A stretch of DNA of 43,981 bases from Clostridia bacterium (lineage in GTDB: Bacteria > Bacillota > Clostridia > Christensenellales > Borkfalkiaceae). The stretch lies in contig JAIDCJ010000009.1 of NCBI GenBank assembly GCA_029055875.1, positions 49,154 through 93,134 on the forward strand, in the 5' to 3' direction. Made by a program: the position numbers and the translations under genes. This document shows, in pieces, positions 39,846-43,981 of this stretch (position 1 is the first letter of the stretch; every line of letters begins with the position of its first letter). Below the pieces are notes generated by a model. The model ran no database searches. It had not been told where the DNA came from and saw only the letters and a list, made by a program, of their open reading frames with translations.

Positions 39846-40684
39846 TACAGCACCTCCGTTTCACAGCGCACACAATGGCACTGAATATTGACCGCTACGG
39901 GCAGTCCCGCAATGTGCGTAGACGCAACCTCGCAGGATACGCCGAGTGCAGTCACCCTCCCGCCGAAGCCCTGCGCCCCGATTCCGAGCGCGTTAATGCG
40001 GCCAAGCGCAACTTCTTCGATTGCTCTTACGTCCTCGCGCGGATGTTCGCTTCCTATCTCTCTCATAAGCGCCTTTTTGGCAAGCAGGGCGCATGAATCG
40101 AACGTACCGCCAATCCCCACACCAACGTACACGGGCGGACAGGGGCGTGAGCCCGCTTCCTTTACGGTATTTACGATTGCGTCTATAATGCCGCTCTGTC
40201 CATCGGCAGGGGTGAGCATATAGAGCCTTGACATATTCTCGCTTCCGAAGCCTTTGGGAAGAAACGTAATTTTAATTTTGTCGCCTTCAACGATTTCCGT
40301 ATGTAAATGCGCGGGCGTGTTGTCGCCTGTGTTGATGCGGGTGAGCGGGTCGCAGATGCTCTTGCGGAAATTTCCGTCCGCATACGCATATCGAACGCCG
40401 TTATCAACGGCAACGGAGAGGGGCTTACCCGTGAGGCAGACCTCTTGACCGAGCTCGATAAAAACTACCGCCATGCCCGTGTCCTGACAGACGGGCATCT
40501 GTTCTTTTTGCGCACACCGTTCGTTTTCGAGTACGGTATGAAGGGCAAACTTTGCAGCGCCCTGTTCGAGCGCTTCGGCGTTTTCAAGCGCCCTGCGGCA
40601 TGAATCCGTGAGCGTAAGCCCCGCTTTTCGGGCAAGGCGGTACACGCATTTTTCAATTTCCGTTGTCGATACCGTTCTCATCAT
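39845..40684 (-). CDS. fumA: Class I fumarate hydratase, alpha subunit
   Basis: The 279-residue alpha subunit, which binds the oxygen-sensitive 4Fe-4S cluster. Conserved cysteines appear in PVCQDTGMAVVF, in FDSCALLAKKAL and in the C-terminal NIQCHC; GVGIGGTFDSC is also typical. The ATG at 40684 or the next codon is used; the longer frame would run through the promoter. There is no ribosome site, and TATAAT ends only six bases before the first ATG, so the mRNA is probably leaderless. With the citrate-synthase-like gene at 6413 it suggests an incomplete anaerobic citric acid pathway. Confidence 0.92.
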   Translation of the reverse strand: MMRTVSTTEIEKCVYRLARKAGLTLTDSCRRALENAEALEQGAAKFALHTVLENERCAQKEQMPVCQDTGMAVVFIELGQEVCLTGKPLSVAVDNGVRYAYADGNFRKSICDPLTRINTGDNTPAHLHTEIVEGDKIKITFLPKGFGSENMSRLYMLTPADGQSGIIDAIVNTVKEAGSRPCPPVYVGVGIGGTFDSCALLAKKALMREIGSEHPREDVRAIEEVALGRINALGIGAQGFGGRVTALGVSCEVASTHIAGLPVAVNIQCHCVRCETEVL

Positions 40685-40690
40685 AGGATA

Positions 40691-40719
40691 ATTATAAAAC
40701 AAATTCCCGAAAAAGCAAA
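40691..40719 (-). promoter_or_regulatory. fumA promoter, start at the ATG
   Basis: Minus-strand TATAAT at 40696-40691; -35 weak (TTTGCT, 17 bp upstream). Six bases separate the -10 from ATG. Confidence 0.65.
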
Positions 40720-40727
40720 GTTTTTCA

Positions 40728-40756
40728 TTGAACTTTTTCTCTTTTTTCGTTATAAT
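40728..40756 (+). promoter_or_regulatory. CPBP protease promoter, start at the ATG
   Basis: TTGAAC (40728-40733), 17 bp, TATAAT (40751-40756), then six bases and the ATG at 40763. No ribosome site can exist in such an mRNA. Confidence 0.75.
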
Positions 40757-40762
40757 GTCGTT

Positions 40763-41692
40763 ATGGAGCAAAATACGCCTACAACCGAAGAAGATTTCAA
40801 ACGGCTTGCACTCCGAGAGGCGGGGGTGGTTTATTCCGCTACTGCGGTATTCCCCTTGGTTATTTCCACACTCATAGGCGTGGTTTTGTTACTGGCGGGA
40901 GCAAAGGATTACAGCGAAGCCGATTGGTTCAAATATCTCGGGTTCCTGATTCCGCAGCTGTGCTTTGCGGGGATTGCGGTTTTCTTTTTCAGAAAAACCC
41001 GCACGCCCGTGCAAAAGGTGTACGGCGGCTGTAAGTGGTATTACTTTATAATCGCGCTCGTATTGCAGTTCGGGCTTTTGTTTTCGCTGACCGAGCTCAA
41101 CGGCTATTTCGTCAAACTGCTCACGCTCATGGGCTATAAGCCGTCCGAATCGACGCTGCCCTCGCTTGACGGTTGGAACCTGCTCCCCGCAATTCTCGTA
41201 ATTGCCGTGCTTCCCGCACTTTTTGAGGAAACCATTTTCCGCGGCATTCTCTCTAAACAAATGCACGAAAACGGTTGGGGGCTCGTTCCCACCGTGCTCA
41301 TATCGGGCGCAATGTTTTCGCTCTTTCACCACAACCCCGAACAGACGCTCTACCAGTTCGTCTGCGGGGTGTGCCTTACACTCGTTGCAATCCGCGCGGG
41401 CTCGGTGCTTCCCACTATTTGTGCGCACTTTGTCAATAACGCGCTCATTCTCATTTTGGAGGCCACGGGGCACGGCACGCTTTCCGACTTGCCGCTCGGC
41501 GGATATATTTCGCTTATCGTGGTTTCGGCGCTGTGTTTAATCGGAATGCTCGTCTATCTCGTTTTCTTCGATAAGCGGGGGAACCGGAAGGGCGGCGTTA
41601 TTCGCGGCAAAACGTTCTTTCTCTTTTCGGGAATCGGAATCGGCGTCTGCGCGGTGTACTGGCTCGTCGTGCTCATAGAGGGGTGTCTATGA
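40763..41692 (+). CDS. CPBP family intramembrane metalloprotease
   Basis: A 309-residue membrane protein with about eight helices carrying the Abi/CPBP motifs: Glu155-Glu156-x3-Arg160 (FEETIFRG), His189 in SLFHHNP, and His222-x3-Asn226 (AHFVNN). Members related to Rce1 cleave prenylated proteins; bacterial ones are implicated in membrane-protein processing and in self-immunity to bacteriocins. It is first in an operon with rlmH (four-base overlap), an M14 peptidase and tadA. It is apparently translated from a leaderless mRNA, as TATAAT ends six bases before the ATG and no Shine-Dalgarno is present. Confidence 0.9.
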   Translation: MEQNTPTTEEDFKRLALREAGVVYSATAVFPLVISTLIGVVLLLAGAKDYSEADWFKYLGFLIPQLCFAGIAVFFFRKTRTPVQKVYGGCKWYYFIIALVLQFGLLFSLTELNGYFVKLLTLMGYKPSESTLPSLDGWNLLPAILVIAVLPALFEETIFRGILSKQMHENGWGLVPTVLISGAMFSLFHHNPEQTLYQFVCGVCLTLVAIRAGSVLPTICAHFVNNALILILEATGHGTLSDLPLGGYISLIVVSALCLIGMLVYLVFFDKRGNRKGGVIRGKTFFLFSGIGIGVCAVYWLVVLIEGCL

Positions 41693-42126
41693 TCAAGGTC
41701 AATCTCGTATGCGTGGGAAAGCTCAAAGAACGCTACTGGCGTGAGGCACAGGAGGAGTACGCAAAACGGCTTTCGCGGTTTTGTAAAATCGAAATCCGCG
41801 AGCTGCCCGAGAGGGCTACTCTCAAAGAGGAAGCGGAAGATATTTTAAGGGCAAGCCGCGGTTATACCTTTGCGCTTGCCATAGAGGGGAAGGGAACGGA
41901 TTCGGAAAATTTTGCAAAAAAGATAGGCGCGCTGTGCGATAGGGGCGAGGAAATTACCTTTATTATCGGCTCGTCCTGCGGCCTACATGAGAGCGTGAAG
42001 AGCGCGGCAAAGGAGCTTTTATCTTTTTCGGAAATGACCTTTCCGCACCAGATGATGCGCGTCGTGCTGTTGGAGCAGGTTTACCGCGCGTTCATGATTT
42101 TGAGCGGATCGGAATATCACAAGTAG
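41689..42126 (+). CDS. rlmH: 23S rRNA pseudouridine1915 N3-methyltransferase RlmH
   Basis: A 145-residue SPOUT-class methyltransferase acting on helix 69 of 23S rRNA. Family marks are the N-terminal VNLVCVGKLKERYW, the SAM-binding knot with FALAIEGKG and FIIGSSCGLHESV, and the C-terminal HQMMRVVLLEQVYRAFMI ending in YHK. The usual length is about 159, so this one is slightly short within the central region. The ATG at 41689 overlaps the stop of the protease gene; AGAGGGG lies upstream. Confidence 0.95.
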   Translation: MIKVNLVCVGKLKERYWREAQEEYAKRLSRFCKIEIRELPERATLKEEAEDILRASRGYTFALAIEGKGTDSENFAKKIGALCDRGEEITFIIGSSCGLHESVKSAAKELLSFSEMTFPHQMMRVVLLEQVYRAFMILSGSEYHK

Positions 42127-42141
42127 TTTTCGGCATACATA
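42112..42141 (+). promoter_or_regulatory. Possible sigma-E promoter of the M14 peptidase
   Basis: GAATATC (42112-42118), 15 bp, CATACATA (42134-42141) resembles the mother-cell sigma-E pattern GAATATT-N14-CATACAnT. It overlaps the end of rlmH and lies six bases before the ATG at 42148. Confidence 0.45.
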
Positions 42142-42147
42142 AACGGT

Positions 42148-42954
42148 ATGAACGTTTATGAAACAGTAGCTCAGTTTTACAATAACTATGAGGGCGAAAA
42201 GTGCGTTATCGGCAAAAGCGTGCTGGGGCGTGAGCTCTTCGCGTTTTTCGTCGGAGATAGAAGCGGCAAAATCGGAATCTGCCAGTACGCCATACACGCG
42301 CGGGAATGGATTACCGCGCATTTGGCTTTAGAGCATATCCGCCGCGGCGTCAAGGGCGGCGTTTGGTTTATCCCGCTCATGAACCCCGACGGCGCACTGC
42401 TTGCGACCGAGGGCCTAGAGAGCGTAGAAAGCGAGGAGCGGCGGGCGTTTCTTGCGCGGTTCAAGTGCGACTTTTCGCTATGGAAGGCGAACGCGGAAGG
42501 CGTAGATTTGAACGTGAATTTTCCTGCGGAGTGGGGCACGGGCAGAAGCAACGTGCACGAGGCGGCGCCTGCAAACTATATCGGCGAATTACCGCTCTCA
42601 GCGCCCGAAAGCCGCGCTCTGGCGGAGTTCACGATTTCCGCTTGTCCCGACTATACAATCAGCTGGCACACCAAGGGCGAGGAGATTTACTGGCGGTTTC
42701 ACCAACCTTTTCGCCGTGCCTGCCGCGATAAACGCCTCGCAAAACGGCTCTCGCGGCTTACGGGCTATCCCCTAAGGCAAGTGCCCTATTCCGCGGGCGG
42801 ATATAAAGATTGGTGCGTTCAAAAATTAAAAATTCCCGCGTTCACGGTGGAAGCGGGCAGCGACTGCCTTTGTCACCCCATAGGGTTAGAGAGCTTGGAG
42901 CGGCTCGTCGCAATCCTCGGGAACACGGTGCGGGAATTTACGGAAGGTTTTTAA
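42148..42954 (+). CDS. M14 peptidase, gamma-D-glutamyl-diaminopimelate type
   Basis: A 268-residue zinc carboxypeptidase-fold enzyme. Zinc ligands are His50 and Glu53 (IHAREW) and His174 (SWHTKG); the catalytic Glu is Glu235 (FTVEAG). The substrate segment reads GVDLNVNFPAEWG instead of the DLNRNF of classical carboxypeptidases. That change is found in enzymes cutting gamma-D-Glu-DAP bonds of wall peptides, such as ENP1 and YqgT, the latter known from the sigma-E regulon of Bacillus. It has no signal peptide. No ribosome site precedes the ATG; an inverted repeat CATAAACG-N7-CGTTTATG puts the start codon in its loop. A role in wall peptide recycling in the mother cell is likely but inferred. 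Confidence 0.85.
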   Translation: MNVYETVAQFYNNYEGEKCVIGKSVLGRELFAFFVGDRSGKIGICQYAIHAREWITAHLALEHIRRGVKGGVWFIPLMNPDGALLATEGLESVESEERRAFLARFKCDFSLWKANAEGVDLNVNFPAEWGTGRSNVHEAAPANYIGELPLSAPESRALAEFTISACPDYTISWHTKGEEIYWRFHQPFRRACRDKRLAKRLSRLTGYPLRQVPYSAGGYKDWCVQKLKIPAFTVEAGSDCLCHPIGLESLERLVAILGNTVREFTEGF

Positions 42955-43412
42955 TGGATGAAAGATTCATGCGCGAGGCGATAGCCTTAGCGCAAAAAGC
43001 GAAAAAGAAAGGGGAAGTTCCCATCGGCGCGGTGGTCGTCTACCGCGGCAAGATTATCGGGCGCGGGTATAACCTGCGCACCAAGCTGCAAATGGCAACG
43101 GCGCACGCGGAAGTTCGCGCCATTAATAAGGCTTGCAGGAAGTTAAAGTCTTGGAGATTGCCCGAAGCGGAAATTTACGTTACGTTAGAGCCCTGCCCCA
43201 TGTGCATGGGCGCGATTCTGAACGCGCGGATCGATAAAGTATACTTCGGCGCGTACGAGCAAAAGGGCAGAAGTTTAACCAAGGAGCTTGCCGAGGCGAA
43301 TCTCTTGAACCATACCGTAGAGGTCACGGGCGGCGTTCTCGAAAAGGAATGCGCCGAGGTTCTCACCTCGTTCTTCACCGAAATGCGTGAGAGAGAAAAG
43401 AAGAAAAAATAA
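42954..43412 (+). CDS. tadA: tRNA-adenosine deaminase TadA
   Basis: A 152-residue zinc deaminase that makes inosine at position 34 of tRNA-Arg(ACG). Zinc ligands His51, Cys81 and Cys84 and the proton-shuttle Glu53 are present (AHAEVRAI; EPCPMCMGAIL), and the active-site loop continues ARIDKVYFGA. The start overlaps the stop of the M14 gene (TAATG) after GGAAGG. It closes the operon. The Lys-rich end is usual. Confidence 0.95.
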   Translation: MDERFMREAIALAQKAKKKGEVPIGAVVVYRGKIIGRGYNLRTKLQMATAHAEVRAINKACRKLKSWRLPEAEIYVTLEPCPMCMGAILNARIDKVYFGAYEQKGRSLTKELAEANLLNHTVEVTGGVLEKECAEVLTSFFTEMREREKKKK

Positions 43413-43428
43413 GATTGTTGCGTTATAA

Positions 43429-43461
43429 GAAAAGGAGTGGTTTTATAGCCGCTCCTTTTTT
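43429..43461. terminator. Terminator between tadA and the XRE gene
   Basis: AAAAGGAGTGG pairs with CCGCTCCTTTT (one G-U pair) around a TTTTATAG loop, followed by T. It ends tadA, and may also serve the minus-strand regulator. Confidence 0.85.
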
Positions 43462-43463
43462 CG

Positions 43464-43697
43464 TTATATTCTTTTTTCTATTTCCCGAATCACCGTTTCC
43501 ATTTTAACGTCCAACGCACAGCAAATGCGGTAAAACGTTTCCAAAGTCGGTTTTCTGCCGCCGCGCTCAATTGCGCTCAAATGCGTTCTGCCAATATCCG
43601 CAAGCCCGCTTAACACCTCTTGCGAAATTCCTTTCTCTTTTCTGAACCGGGCAATCACTTCGCCCACTGTTACGCCGTCTAGCGTCGGTACATACAT
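43464..43697 (-). CDS. XRE-family HTH regulator
   Basis: A 77-residue protein consisting of one Cro/CI-type helix-turn-helix: VGEVIARFRKEKGISQEVLS, then GLADIGRTHLSAIERGGRKPT and a C-terminal helix. The ATG at 43697 is chosen over a TTG at 43706 because AAGGAG is then 11 bases upstream, although the TTG would be only two bases from it. It faces a lipoprotein gene whose promoter is covered by two identical 13-bp repeats, so it most likely represses that gene and perhaps itself. Confidence 0.88.
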   Translation of the reverse strand: MYVPTLDGVTVGEVIARFRKEKGISQEVLSGLADIGRTHLSAIERGGRKPTLETFYRICCALDVKMETVIREIEKRI

Positions 43698-43753
43698 ATA
43701 TTCCAATTCTCCTTTTGCTTTGTCATAATTTTAGCGTATGCAAAAACAAATTA

Positions 43754-43794
43754 TGAATACATATGTTGACAAATGAATACATATGTGTTATAAT
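43754..43794 (+). promoter_or_regulatory. Perfect promoter overlapped by two operator repeats
   Basis: TTGACA (43766-43771), 17 bp, TATAAT (43789-43794). TGAATACATATGT occurs at 43754-43766 and again at 43774-43786, one copy touching the -35 and one inside the spacer. Each contains the palindrome ACATATGT. Probable operator of the XRE regulator. Confidence 0.85.
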
Positions 43795-43823
43795 TCTCCA
43801 AAATATTTTTTAGGAGAAAAACC

Positions 43824-43981
43824 ATGAAAAAGAAGAACTTTGTCACTTTTATGGCTGTTATTACAGCGGTCACTTGTGCATTCGCATTCGTCGGGTGCGG
43901 CCGAACGGAGCACGCGCACAAGTTTGCAAGCGGCTGGACGAACGACGAAACGTACCATTGGCACGCGGCAACCTGCGAACA
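43824..43981 (+). CDS. Lipoprotein, N-terminal part (cut by the window end)
   Basis: The first 52 residues show a lipoprotein signal peptide (MKKKNFVTFMAVITAVTCAF) with lipobox FVGC, the lipidated Cys near residue 25. The mature part opens with HAHKFASGWTNDETYHWHAA and then TCEH, a His/Trp/Cys pattern seen in repeat-bearing surface proteins of gut Firmicutes and similar in style to the repeats of the protein at 24210. AGGAGA precedes the ATG. Expression should be held by the XRE regulator through the overlapping operators. Confidence 0.8.
   Translation, partial: MKKKNFVTFMAVITAVTCAFAFVGCGRTEHAHKFASGWTNDETYHWHAATCE

Overview
This 44-kb window looks like a chromosomal segment of an anaerobic, spore-forming Clostridia-type Firmicute, probably an uncultured gut lineage. 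The evidence is the SpoIIGA-SigE pair, a Spo0A protein, strong AGGAGG-type ribosome sites, TTGACA-N17-TATAAT promoters, rho-independent terminators between almost all units, and the conserved Firmicute order ftsK/spoIIIE-rimO-pgsA-cinA-recA-...-rny. I see no phage, insertion sequence or CRISPR array.

Layout. 1-640: the tail of a collagen-like surface protein, then a duplicated tRNA-Arg(CCU) locus in which a 5' tRNA half is followed by a hairpin-rich segment and an intact tRNA. 642-4550: a divergent UppS-like prenyltransferase facing a feoA-feoA-feoB-Cys-rich iron uptake operon, with three identical-type palindromes between them. 4555-6330: an AbrB-type regulator with a two-gene ABC transporter. 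6350-9300: a (Re)-citrate-synthase-like enzyme, a YitT protein and an AT-richer hypothetical. 9371-14664: spoIIGA, sigE, a DUF368 transporter, an ABC-F ATPase and spo0A. 14741-27150: the ftsK-rimO-pgsA-cinA-recA-nadE run, a Cys-repeat/LRR surface protein, and rny. 27150-31780: a Cys/Asn-rich probable coat protein, a PepV-like dipeptidase, radC and a NarL-type two-component pair. 31888-38160: two tandem BcrA-like ABC transporters and a MacB/FtsX-type exporter on the other strand. 38196-43981: a lipoprotein, the two-subunit fumarase, a CPBP protease-rlmH-M14 peptidase-tadA operon, and an XRE regulator facing a lipoprotein cut by the window end.

The most striking observation is that Spo0A keeps a well-conserved DNA-binding half but its receiver has Ser53 where the phosphorylated Asp should be, along with loss of the acidic pocket. 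Such a protein should not be switched by phosphorelay, so control may lie at its unusual promoter, which carries 0A-type sites and three repeats at an exact 21-bp period. Other notable points are the palindromes linking iron uptake to the prenyltransferase, several apparently leaderless genes (fumA, the CPBP protease, spoIIGA, the M14 peptidase), and the structured insert in the tRNA-Arg locus.
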